A stretch of DNA of 7,161 bases from Cytophagales bacterium (GCA_011524675.1 WTJX01000182.1:1680-8840), one strand, 5' to 3'. Shown: positions 1-6,369, counted from the first letter of the stretch. Notes: a model not told the origin generated them from the sequence alone. Program-made: numbers and translations.

Positions 1-55
1 ACTGATCCATCGAAATGTAAATTTCGACTAAACTAAAACTACCAAAATAATCTTG
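1..55. repeat. 55-bp direct repeat, copy A (may continue left of the window)
   Basis: Bases 1-55 are identical to 141-195, giving a period of 140 bp. Identity stops at base 56 on the right; on the left it runs to the window edge, so the true repeat may be longer. The unit contains a small hairpin (CGAAAT, GTAA loop, ATTTCG at 11-26) and starts with ACTGAT, which in copy B is the right arm of a terminator hairpin. Copy A therefore probably lies next to a second copy of that terminator outside the window. Read leftward, the unit also carries the last codons and stop of the gene that ends in copy B. Confidence 0.95.
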
Positions 56-93
56 TCACACAGGATTTAGATACCTATGGTCTTTGTAATATT
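39..93 (-). pseudogene. Decayed 3' end of a second copy of the Spy/CpxP-like gene
   Basis: Read leftward, this stretch resembles the last 20 or so codons of the intact gene at 179-535. Bases 74-91 read YYKDHR, matching YYKTHR in the intact protein (residues 99-104), and bases 39-56 read RLFW and a stop, exactly as in the intact copy. Between these two blocks the reading frame shifts: the YYKDHR frame soon reaches a TGA, and the RLFW frame has an internal TAG. The middle is about 10 bases shorter than in the intact gene. An in-frame TAA lies just before the YYK block, and the rest of the gene is gone, because the terminator T-run of the intact gene begins only about 25 bases further. I infer a tandem duplication followed by loss of one copy. 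The aligned coding part is short, so chance similarity outside the perfect repeat cannot be fully excluded. Confidence 0.5.
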
Positions 94-117
94 TTTATAT
101 AGATGATAGAAACTTTT

Positions 118-146
118 AAAAAATCAGTGAGCTTGCGCCCACTGAT
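118..146 (-). terminator. Intrinsic terminator of the Spy/CpxP-like gene
   Basis: On the minus strand, CACTGAT's complement pairs over 7 bp: arms 123-129 (ATCAGTG) and 140-146 (CACTGAT), with a possible inner GC/GC pair around a TTGC loop. The hairpin is followed on the minus strand by six T (complement of A118-A123). It lies about 33 bases after the stop codon of the gene ending at 179, the usual place for a Rho-independent terminator. Confidence 0.75.
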
Positions 147-195
147 CCATCGAAATGTAAATTTCGACTAAACTAAAACTACCAAAATAATCTTG
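141..195. repeat. 55-bp direct repeat, copy B
   Basis: Exact match to 1-55. This copy spans the last five codons (ARLFW) and stop of the leftward gene at 179-535, its 3' untranslated segment with the small CGAAAT/ATTTCG hairpin (151-166), and one arm of its terminator. After base 195 the two copies diverge at once, although weaker similarity can be followed to about base 243 in this copy (TTTGTAATATT at 233-243, matching 83-93). The perfect identity of a mostly non-coding segment, beside coding sequence that has diverged, suggests recent exchange between the copies or selection on the 3' element. Confidence 0.95.
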
Positions 196-535
196 CCTCA
201 CGGATCTTTCCTTTGATCTCTTCTCTGTGAGTTTTGTAATATTCTAACTGCTGCTTATTCAAAATAGAAGAAAGCTTCATTTCGAAAGCTAAACGAGTAT
301 CTTTTGTCTTTTCTTTGTACTCTTCTCTGCTGCTTGATCTTAAAGACTGTAGCTGTCTTAGATCGTCAATTTCTTTTGATAATAGATCAATAACTTGCTT
401 AGTTTGTTTCTCATTCAAAGAAAGCTCTTGCTTATACACCTTAGCTTGTACTAATGCCTTATGTGGTTTATCAGTAGCAAATGAAGAAAATTGCAATAAA
501 ACTAAAGATAACGAAGCGAAGAATAATTTTTTCAT
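179..535 (-). CDS. Small exported protein, Spy/CpxP-like (LTXXQ-type helical)
   Basis: The gene encodes a 118-residue protein expected in the periplasm or at the outer membrane face. Residues 1-20 form a typical signal peptide: MKK, a hydrophobic stretch FFASLSLVLLQF, then SSFA before the likely cleavage site. The mature part is about 98 residues, highly charged and almost entirely helix-forming. Two related segments, LSLNEKQTKQV (38-48) and LSSILNKQQLEYY (88-100), resemble the L(T/N)xxQ repeats of Spy/CpxP periplasmic chaperone and stress proteins; membership rests on pattern and length only. An in-frame ATG lies further upstream at 637, but it precedes the promoter at 574-604 and would put 34 residues before the signal peptide, so the start at 535 is preferred. 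The gene is monocistronic, with its own promoter and terminator. Spy-like genes are often induced by envelope stress; nothing here proves that. Confidence 0.8.
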   Translation of the reverse strand: MKKLFFASLSLVLLQFSSFATDKPHKALVQAKVYKQELSLNEKQTKQVIDLLSKEIDDLRQLQSLRSSSREEYKEKTKDTRLAFEMKLSSILNKQQLEYYKTHREEIKGKIREARLFW

Positions 536-573
536 GTTTCTGTTTTGAATTAGAATAATTATTTGATCTGATA

Positions 574-604
574 CAAAAGTACGATAAACTTTTTTATCTG
601 CAAA
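574..604 (-). promoter_or_regulatory. Bacteroidota-type promoter of the Spy/CpxP-like gene
   Basis: On the minus strand the -33 element TTTG (601-604) is followed after exactly 19 bases by TACTTTTG (574-581), a full match to the Bacteroidota -7 consensus TAnnTTTG. Transcription should begin near base 568, leaving a leader of about 33 bases before the ATG at 535. The site lies inside the longer reading frame that begins at 637, which argues against that upstream start. Confidence 0.8.
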
Positions 605-1134
605 GAAAATCGACAAAAAATTTAAACATTTCTTCATTTTGTTGTACTATTCTAAGATTTGAGAAAGTATATTCATGAAAAATAAATTTCACAAAAACAT
701 CCTTTAAACGCCAATACTGGCAGTAATGCAATTATAAATATCACTATTCTAATAATTTATGGTATTTTTATCATTTAACAACATTGCAATTATTACATTA
801 AAAAAATGTACTAAAACAATCCAAAAAATTATTTTTGACTACATTTGATGAGGAATTTAACAACTCAATGGGTTGTCATAAAGTCATAATATTGTTTAAT
901 CTTAGAAAAAAGAACGCTAAAAGATAAGATACAACCTCTAATCTTACAGGGAAGTGAAGTTAGGTTTTTAGTAATAAGTTAACAGTACATAAGTTGTTGA
1001 CTAGTTTTAAAAAGTTATACATTATAAAAAAGTACTAATGGCTAAAGGTTGAAAAGTGTTTAGTTATAAAATCAAGAAAAGCTAAAACACATCGCGTGGT
1101 TTACCAAACGGATACAAAAGAAATACACCAAACA
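605..1134. other. AT-rich 530-bp intergenic region with no supported gene
   Basis: The region separates the divergent Spy-like gene and cysE. I see no tRNA, known riboswitch or convincing open reading frame. Small inverted repeats are present: TACATT/AATGTA (794-810), ACAACTC/GGGTTGT with one G-U pair (860-876), and TAAGAT/ATCTTA (925-946). The loop of the last contains AACCT (933-937), which could pair with AGGTT (962-966) as a pseudoknot. TACATTTG at 840-847 is a perfect rightward -7 consensus but has no TTG at the expected distance upstream. A weaker pair is TTG (997-999) with TACATTAT (1018-1025), which would give cysE a leader of about 100 bases. The cysE promoter is thus not settled. 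Confidence 0.5.
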
Positions 1135-1953
1135 ATGGATCAAGAGTTTATAAAAAAAATATACAACAAACATTGTGTTAGCAAAAGTTACCCCTCTACG
1201 TCAATGGTTACCAATTTGGTAACAAGGATTGTTCTGCTTTTATTTCCAGAACAATCTATCAAGAAATCAAAGGGTTTGGAGGAATTGACCAAAAATGTTA
1301 ACGCTGTAGAACAAGACCTCATAAGTATACTGAATCAAATACCAGATCAGTTAGACGACACACCCGAAAAGTTAGCGTTAGCATTTATGTCTTCTTTACT
1401 TGATGTTCATGATATGCTTTGCAAAGATGTGGATGCTACGCTAAAAGGAGATCCCGCAGCAAATGATCGTTATGAGATTATAAGGGCTTATCCTGGATTT
1501 TATGCCACGGCCTTTTACAGGATATCGCACATACTATACAAGCTAAATATACCTTTACTACCTAGGATCATTACCGAGTATGCACATTCTAAGACAGGAA
1601 TAGACATTCACCCTGGGGCGAGAATAGCGCCACATTTTTTTATCGATCATGGAACAGGCGTAGTCATAGGTGAAACTTGTGTCATAGGTAAGCATGTAAA
1701 AATATATCAAGGTGTAACCTTAGGAGCATTGAGTGTTTCTAAAGACTTAGCCAGTACGAAGCGCCATCCTACCATAGAAGACAATGTTGTCATCTACTCA
1801 GGAGCTACTATATTGGGTGGTGAAACAGTAATAGGAGAAAGTAGTATAGTGGGTGGAAATGTTTGGCTTACAAAGAGTATCCCTGCAAATACTACTGTTT
1901 ATCATCAAGCTCAAATAAAAGTAAGAGAACCCAAAAGCACTCAACAGGTATAA
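1135..1953 (+). CDS. cysE: Serine O-acetyltransferase
   Basis: Transfers acetyl from acetyl-CoA to L-serine, giving O-acetylserine, the precursor that cysteine synthase converts to cysteine; cytoplasmic. The 272-residue protein has an N-terminal helical domain (about 1-150, with DPAA at 106-109 and AYPGFYATAFYRISHILY at 118-135) and a C-terminal left-handed beta-helix of hexapeptide repeats (about 155-255). Catalytic residues by family comparison are D157 in GIDIHP and H172 in DHGTG, 15 apart as in E. coli CysE; GVTLGA (193-198) and KRHPTIED (209-216) complete the signature. The tail ends in QQV rather than the terminal isoleucine by which many CysE proteins dock into cysteine synthase, so that complex may not form. 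The frame stays open to a GTG at 1096, but the ATG at 1135 gives the usual N-terminus of the family. It is followed after 52 bases by the DUF389 gene with no terminator between. Confidence 0.92.
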   Translation: MDQEFIKKIYNKHCVSKSYPSTSMVTNLVTRIVLLLFPEQSIKKSKGLEELTKNVNAVEQDLISILNQIPDQLDDTPEKLALAFMSSLLDVHDMLCKDVDATLKGDPAANDRYEIIRAYPGFYATAFYRISHILYKLNIPLLPRIITEYAHSKTGIDIHPGARIAPHFFIDHGTGVVIGETCVIGKHVKIYQGVTLGALSVSKDLASTKRHPTIEDNVVIYSGATILGGETVIGESSIVGGNVWLTKSIPANTTVYHQAQIKVREPKSTQQV

Positions 1954-2005
1954 TACTTATAAAAGTCTTTGCAAAACATAAACATTAGAACACATTTATA
2001 AACTC

Positions 2006-3397
2006 ATGACTAATCCAGACAAAAGCCTTATTCCTCAAATCAAATTCTTTCTCAGAGACAAATTTGATTTGATACATGATAAAGAAAATGATCTTATCAC
2101 TATTCATGAAATCAAAAAATCTGTTGAATTTAAAGGGGCAAATCTATGGATTTTGATATTTGCCATTATTATTGCCTCTATAGGGCTAAATATGGACTCT
2201 ACAGCTGTAGTCATAGGAGCTATGCTTATTTCTCCTCTGATGGGTCCTATCATGGGTATCGGTTTAGGAGCAGGCATCAATGACTTTGAACTTATCAAAA
2301 AATCACTTAGAAATTTAGCCTTTGCCAGTGTAATAAGCATCTGTACTTCTGCTATATACTTCTGGATCACCCCACTTGGAGATGTAAGCTCAGAACTACT
2401 CTCCCGAACAAGACCAACCTTATGGGATGTACTTATTGCCCTGTCTGGTGGGCTTACTGGAGTAATCGCCGCTTCTAGAAAAGACAAAAGCAATGCTATC
2501 CCAGGGGTAGCCATTGCTACTGCCCTCATGCCTCCTCTTTGTACTACAGGTTATGGCTTAGCTACTGGCAATTGGAGCTTCTTCTTTGGGGCTTTGTATT
2601 TATTCTTTATCAACTGTGTTTTTATAAGTCTCTCTACCTTATTTATTGTACGCTTTTTGCAATACCCTAAAAAGGAGTTTTTGGATGACATACTAAAAAA
2701 GAGAGCAAAAAAAATCATTACTGCTTTCTTAATATTTTTTATTACTCCAAGTATATGGCTTGCTTTTAACTTAGTAAAAGATAGTGTCATAGAAAAAAAC
2801 GCCAATCAGTTTATAGCTGAAGAGTTCAACTTTGAACAAACCAAAGTAATAGACAAAAAATTGATACTGAATGGTAATGAAAAAAAATTAATCGTTTTCT
2901 TTTATGGAAAAACTATTGAACAAGACGTGATAGACCATAGCAAATCAAAACTTGAGCTATATGGATTGAAAGATATAGAACTAGTGGTTACGCAAGGAAA
3001 TGAAGATAAAGAAATTGACTTGGCAACGATAGAAGAAATGAGTCAACGTTATCGTAAAGAAAAAGAAGTAATTGAAGAGCTATATCAAAAAAGTGAACAA
3101 ACACTTAAGAGTAAAAACGAACAAATCAATTTATTAGAAAATGAACTCATACGTTTGAAGTCAAACCTAATAGACTCTCGAGAAATATCAAAGGAGCTAA
3201 GTACGTTGTATCCAGAGATAAAAGAGTTTTCCATTTATAAAACTGTTTTGGAAAACATGCAAGAAAACTCATTTGATACACTTACTATTGCTAACATACA
3301 TTTTGATAAGACTCCTCAACGTTTAGATCAAAAAAAAATACAAGACTGGCTGACTATACGATCAAAATCTGATAGCCTAAAAATGATCTTGTACTAG
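2006..3397 (+). CDS. DUF389 (TIGR00341-like) integral membrane protein with coiled-coil C-terminus
   Basis: The 463-residue protein belongs to the DUF389 membrane family, whose biochemical function is not established. After a short cytosolic N-terminus, about seven membrane segments lie at roughly 47-61, 65-85, 104-122, 140-156, 165-185, 191-216 and 237-257. Family hallmarks are VIGAMLISPLMGPIMGIGLG (69-88), ALSGGLTGVIAASR (145-158) and PGVAIATALMPPLCTTGYG (166-184). The remaining 200 residues are soluble: an alpha/beta segment (about 270-330), a strongly charged heptad-rich stretch typical of a coiled coil (about 339-388), and a final small domain. The tail suggests oligomer formation or binding of a partner. 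A weak promoter-like pair, TTTG (1968-1971) and CACATTTA (1991-1998), sits just before the ATG, but co-transcription with cysE is equally possible. The stop is 15 bases before the glycosyltransferase start. Confidence 0.88.
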   Translation: MTNPDKSLIPQIKFFLRDKFDLIHDKENDLITIHEIKKSVEFKGANLWILIFAIIIASIGLNMDSTAVVIGAMLISPLMGPIMGIGLGAGINDFELIKKSLRNLAFASVISICTSAIYFWITPLGDVSSELLSRTRPTLWDVLIALSGGLTGVIAASRKDKSNAIPGVAIATALMPPLCTTGYGLATGNWSFFFGALYLFFINCVFISLSTLFIVRFLQYPKKEFLDDILKKRAKKIITAFLIFFITPSIWLAFNLVKDSVIEKNANQFIAEEFNFEQTKVIDKKLILNGNEKKLIVFFYGKTIEQDVIDHSKSKLELYGLKDIELVVTQGNEDKEIDLATIEEMSQRYRKEKEVIEELYQKSEQTLKSKNEQINLLENELIRLKSNLIDSREISKELSTLYPEIKEFSIYKTVLENMQENSFDTLTIANIHFDKTPQRLDQKKIQDWLTIRSKSDSLKMILY

Positions 3398-3412
3398 CGA
3401 AGAATATACCCT

Positions 3413-4522
3413 ATGTTATATGTCATACTCTATAATATATTTATACTTTGCTTTGTCATACAAATGTGCTACTGGCTCTTTGTAAAAAGTAGCTTACTAC
3501 TTTTCAAGACAAAAGGAAACAAGCCCATGACAGACATGCCCTTCTCTATAATAGTGGCAGCCAAAAACGAAGCACAGAACTTAACAAGGCTTATCCCAAG
3601 CCTTTTAGCACAAAAAGGTGCAAAATTTGAAGTAATTGTTATAGACGATCAATCTACGGATACTACATCATTACTGCTAGAAGAGTATGCCAAGACTGCT
3701 ATTCATTTTCGCTATAAAACGTTAACCAATATACCGAAAGCTTTCAATTCAAAAAAGTACGCCTTAGATACAGGCATTAGAATGTCAAAGTATGAAAATA
3801 TTATCTTGACAGATGCAGATTGTATGCCTAGTAGTAACAGATGGGCACAAATATTGCTAAGCCACATGCTAGAAGACTCTAGCATAGTGTTGGGGATTTC
3901 TCACTACACATACAAAAAAAGTCTATTAAATCTAATCATACGATTTGAAACACTTCAAACTATGATTAGTTATTTGAGTTTTGCCTTATCGGGAGTTCCT
4001 TACATGGGAGTAGGCAGGAACTTGGCATATAAGAAACAGGCTTTTATTTCTTTCAATGGTTTTGGCGGTATAGAAAATATTGTAGGAGGAGACGACGACT
4101 TATTGGTACAAAAAATGAGCAAAGCTTATAATGTATCCATATGTATAGACAAAGAAGCTATATGTTACTCTCACCCAAAGACTGATTTTTTATCTTATAT
4201 AAAGCAAAAGAAAAGACACCTATCCGTTGGGAAATACTATTTACCAAAATTTAAGTTTTTGCTTACATTAGATGGTGTTTCCAACATGTTTTTTTATACT
4301 TTATTTTTATTATTTGTAATTATTGATAAACTTAGTGTCCTACTGGCGTTTTTGTTTGTCAGTAAGCTGTTAATTTCTAGTTTTGCAATGTATAAAGCAA
4401 AACTAAAAGTAGGGGCGAAAATTTCATTCATTGAAATTATACTAATGGATGTCTTAAATAGTTATATTACTAGCATACTAGGTGGGTATTCTGTACTTGT
4501 GAAAAACAAAAAATGGAATTAA
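3413..4522 (+). CDS. Membrane-anchored glycosyltransferase, family 2
   Basis: A 369-residue inverting sugar transferase of the GT2 (GT-A fold) type, probably acting on the cytoplasmic face of the inner membrane on a lipid or polysaccharide acceptor that cannot be named. One membrane helix lies at 2-23. The catalytic domain follows: SIIVAAKNEAQNL (45-57), nucleotide-binding IDDQS (77-81), metal-binding DAD (134-136), GRN (201-203), and GGDDD (225-229), the likely catalytic-base region. QKKRHLSVGKYY (265-276) corresponds in place to the (Q/R)xxRW motif of processive enzymes but has RH instead of RW. Two or three further helices occupy about 285-325 and 335-362. The ORF overlaps the following sigma factor gene by 10 bases, so the two are almost certainly translated from one message. 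No other polysaccharide genes lie nearby. Confidence 0.87.
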   Translation: MLYVILYNIFILCFVIQMCYWLFVKSSLLLFKTKGNKPMTDMPFSIIVAAKNEAQNLTRLIPSLLAQKGAKFEVIVIDDQSTDTTSLLLEEYAKTAIHFRYKTLTNIPKAFNSKKYALDTGIRMSKYENIILTDADCMPSSNRWAQILLSHMLEDSSIVLGISHYTYKKSLLNLIIRFETLQTMISYLSFALSGVPYMGVGRNLAYKKQAFISFNGFGGIENIVGGDDDLLVQKMSKAYNVSICIDKEAICYSHPKTDFLSYIKQKKRHLSVGKYYLPKFKFLLTLDGVSNMFFYTLFLLFVIIDKLSVLLAFLFVSKLLISSFAMYKAKLKVGAKISFIEIILMDVLNSYITSILGGYSVLVKNKKWN

Positions 4523-5121
4523 ATAAGGAGTTTTCAAAAAAAGCTAAAGCTGACTTTGAGTTAGTGGAGAAAGCAAAAAATCAAGGAGATCAGAAAGCTT
4601 ATGCTAGTTTGATGTCTCGTTATAAGAAGTCTGTGTATCATATGATACTCAAGATGATAAGAAATGAGAACGATGCCGAAGATTTGACGATAGAAGCTTT
4701 TGCTAAAGCATTTAAAAATCTGCATAAATTCAACCCTGACTACACTTTCAGTACATGGCTGTTTCGTATAGCTACTAACAACTGTATAGATTTTATTCGA
4801 AAGAAAAAACTAGAAACATTGAGTATCAATTCTGCTTATACAGACGATAATGGTGAAAATGTTTCTTTGGATATTATGGATTCTGGTCTTGACCCTCAAG
4901 AGACTGCCATAAAAAATCAAAAAATAGAAATCATGCAAATCATTGTAACACAATTACCTTTAAAGTATCAAAGGCTAATAAAGCTAAGGTATTTTGATGA
5001 ATTGTCTTATGATGAAATAGCCAAAGAACTACAGTCTCCTCTAGGTACCGTAAAGGCGCAACTACATAGAGCTAGAGAGATTCTTACAGAAATGATGAAA
5101 GACAAAAAAGGCAAAATATAA
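4513..5121 (+). CDS. ECF-type RNA polymerase sigma factor
   Basis: A 202-residue group 4 (ECF) sigma-70 family factor that directs RNA polymerase to its own promoter set. Sigma region 2 spans about 36-99: YKKSVYHMILKMIRNENDAEDL is followed by TIEAFAKAFKNL and FSTWLFRIATNNCIDFIRKK, the core-binding and -10 recognition segments. A polar linker (100-147) leads to region 4 (148-192), with LPLKYQRLIKLRYFDELSY and the helix-turn-helix YDEIAKELQSPLGTVKAQLHRAR. There is no region 3 or region 1.1. It begins inside the last codons of the glycosyltransferase and ends 5 bases before rsmG. No anti-sigma or zinc-binding regulatory gene is adjacent, which is unusual for an ECF factor and suggests control by expression level or by a distant partner. 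It may belong to a widely conserved Bacteroidota ECF group, but I cannot verify that here. Confidence 0.9.
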   Translation: MELNKEFSKKAKADFELVEKAKNQGDQKAYASLMSRYKKSVYHMILKMIRNENDAEDLTIEAFAKAFKNLHKFNPDYTFSTWLFRIATNNCIDFIRKKKLETLSINSAYTDDNGENVSLDIMDSGLDPQETAIKNQKIEIMQIIVTQLPLKYQRLIKLRYFDELSYDEIAKELQSPLGTVKAQLHRAREILTEMMKDKKGKI

Positions 5122-5126
5122 TCCTC

Positions 5127-5768
5127 TTGCAAAATATAATCCATCACTTTCCAACTATCAACGCTAATCAACTACAACAGTTAGAGCAGCTGCAAGATAT
5201 TTTTTTAGACTGGAACACAAAAGTAAACCTTATATCAAGAAAAGATACAGCTCACTTTATTGAGCGACATGTATTACACTCTTTGGCTATAGCCAAAGTG
5301 GTAAATTTCCCACAAGAAAGTTTAGTACTAGATGTCGGTACGGGCGGAGGTTTCCCTGGTATCCCTTTAGCCATTCTATTTCCAAACGTGCAGTTTCACT
5401 TAGTTGACTCTATAGGTAAAAAAATAATGGTAGTGAATGAGGTGGTTCAGCATATAGGGCTAAACAACGTAAAAGCTGAACAAATACGTGCTGAAAATGT
5501 AACCAACCAATATCACTATGTAGTTTCAAGAGCTGTTACACGGCTAAAAGCTTTCATCCCATGGATTACTGGGAAGTTAATAAATGAAAAAGAGTCAAAT
5601 TTTGAACATACTGGATTATTATACTTAAAAGGAGGTGATATTTCGGAAGAAATTTCTGAGATTAGTCCCAAAAAGAGTACCATCTATAATTTGAGTACTT
5701 TCTTTGAAGAAGCGTTTTTTGAAACCAAAAAAATAGTTCATGTTCCTAGCAGTGAATTGATAAAGTGA
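5127..5768 (+). CDS. rsmG: 16S rRNA (guanine527-N7)-methyltransferase
   Basis: Methylates N7 of G527 in 16S rRNA using S-adenosylmethionine; in other bacteria its loss gives low-level streptomycin resistance. The 213-residue length matches the family. The N-terminal helix ends with FLDWNTKVNLISRKD (26-40) and HVLHSLAIAK (48-57), both family features. The SAM-binding glycine loop is LDVGTGGGFPGIPLA (68-82), followed by HLVDSIGKK (91-99) and the SRAVTRL segment (134-140) where the substrate binds. The start codon is TTG at 5127: no in-frame ATG lies upstream or early in the gene, and the product beginning MQNIIHHFP lines up with the expected family N-terminus. The gene follows the sigma factor with 5 bases between, so it relies on the upstream message and probably on translational coupling. 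Its stop falls inside one arm of a long inverted repeat (5764-5842). Confidence 0.92.
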   Translation: MQNIIHHFPTINANQLQQLEQLQDIFLDWNTKVNLISRKDTAHFIERHVLHSLAIAKVVNFPQESLVLDVGTGGGFPGIPLAILFPNVQFHLVDSIGKKIMVVNEVVQHIGLNNVKAEQIRAENVTNQYHYVVSRAVTRLKAFIPWITGKLINEKESNFEHTGLLYLKGGDISEEISEISPKKSTIYNLSTFFEEAFFETKKIVHVPSSELIK

Positions 5769-5842
5769 GAATAGTACGACTCAAAGACCACTACTCGTTG
5801 TGTAAGACTTTTTCAACTTGAACATATTGCAGTGTTCTCACT
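5764..5842 (+). repeat. 10-bp inverted repeat at the end of rsmG
   Basis: AGTGAGAATA (5764-5773) can pair with TGTTCTCACT (5833-5842) with one G-U pair, enclosing 59 bases. The left arm includes the rsmG stop codon. No clear T-run follows the right arm (ACATTTTC), so this is not a standard terminator; it could be a 3' structure of the message or chance. Confidence 0.35.
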
Positions 5843-5868
5843 ACATTTTCTAAGAAAAAATACAATTA

Positions 5869-5899
5869 TTTGATTTAAAAAGGATTCATCTGAACTTTT
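5869..5899 (+). promoter_or_regulatory. Possible trxA promoter (weak)
   Basis: TTTG (5869-5872) is followed after 19 bases by GAACTTTT (5892-5899), matching four of six fixed positions of TAnnTTTG. Transcription would start near 5906, about 54 bases before the trxA ATG. The spacing is right but the -7 element is imperfect. Confidence 0.3.
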
Positions 5900-5959
5900 A
5901 TAGTCAAAAAACGATTATCTTACCGAACCATTTAAAATTAATCAAAACAAACAATAATT

Positions 5960-6280
5960 ATGGTAAATGCTATTGAGATAACAGACGCTAACTTCGATGA
6001 AGTTACTGCTACAGACAAACCCGTACTAGTAGATTTTTGGGCAGAATGGTGTGGTCCTTGTAAAATGATAGGTCCAATAGTAGATGAGTTAGCAAATGAG
6101 TATGACGGAAAAGCGGTGATAGGTAAAATTAACGTGGATTCAAATCCTAACATATCTGCTAAATTTGGCGTAAGAAGTATCCCTACACTATTATTATTAA
6201 AAGATGGTGAAATTGTTGATAAACATGTAGGTGCTAGTCCAAAATCAGTATTGGAAGAAAAAATTAATAATCAACTATAA
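5960..6280 (+). CDS. trxA: Thioredoxin
   Basis: Small cytoplasmic dithiol reductase that reduces disulfides in ribonucleotide reductase, methionine sulfoxide reductases and other partners, and is itself recharged by NADPH-thioredoxin reductase. The 106-residue product is full length and canonical: VLVDFWAEWCGPC (22-34) holds the buried Asp25 and the active-site Cys31 and Cys34; the cis-proline is Pro75 in RSIPT; the C-terminal strand-helix KDGEIVDKHVGASPKSVLEE (81-100) follows. There is no signal peptide, so this is the cytosolic type. It stands alone, 191 bases after rsmG, and is closed by the terminator at 6315-6347. The start ATG follows an A-rich leader (AAACAAACAATAATT) without a Shine-Dalgarno sequence, as is common in Bacteroidota. 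Confidence 0.96.
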   Translation: MVNAIEITDANFDEVTATDKPVLVDFWAEWCGPCKMIGPIVDELANEYDGKAVIGKINVDSNPNISAKFGVRSIPTLLLLKDGEIVDKHVGASPKSVLEEKINNQL

Positions 6281-6314
6281 AAGACAAGTCTTTTAAGACT
6301 AAACATCATAAAAG

Positions 6315-6347
6315 AAAAAGGGTCATTTTAAAAAATGACCCTTTTTT
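6315..6347 (+). terminator. Intrinsic terminator after trxA (possibly works both ways)
   Basis: A stem of about 14 bp pairs AAAAAGGGTCATTT (6315-6328) with AAATGACCCTTTTT (6333-6346) around a TAAA loop, followed by T6347 and then GTT; the T-run 6342-6347 completes a rightward terminator 35 bases after the trxA stop. The A-run on the left arm gives a T-run on the other strand, so it could also back up termination of the facing glutamine synthetase gene. Confidence 0.92.
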
Positions 6348-6369
6348 GTTTACTTAAAAATGAAAGCAT

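Noticed and set aside
1..195. CRISPR array
   Set aside because: Only two copies of a 55-bp unit, separated by 85 bases of gene-derived sequence, one copy overlapping a coding end; no regular spacers or cas genes.
315..548. Rightward 77-residue open frame
   Set aside because: It lies wholly opposite the Spy-like gene, which has a promoter, signal peptide and terminator; the product is a Cys- and Ser-rich sequence with no family resemblance.
848..889. 13-codon frame starting at ATG 848
   Set aside because: It would start right at the end of the TACATTTG element, leaving no room for a leader, and has no recognisable features.
920..970. SAM-II type riboswitch upstream of cysE
   Set aside because: The H-type pseudoknot shape is suggestive, but the conserved SAM-II sequence positions I recall are not present.
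2104..2805. Two leftward open frames (2104-2529 and 2551-2805)
   Set aside because: Both are antisense to the DUF389 membrane domain, whose hydrophobic codons commonly leave the opposite strand open.
5938..6153. Leftward 71-residue open frame
   Set aside because: Opposite the conserved thioredoxin gene, including its WCGPC codons.
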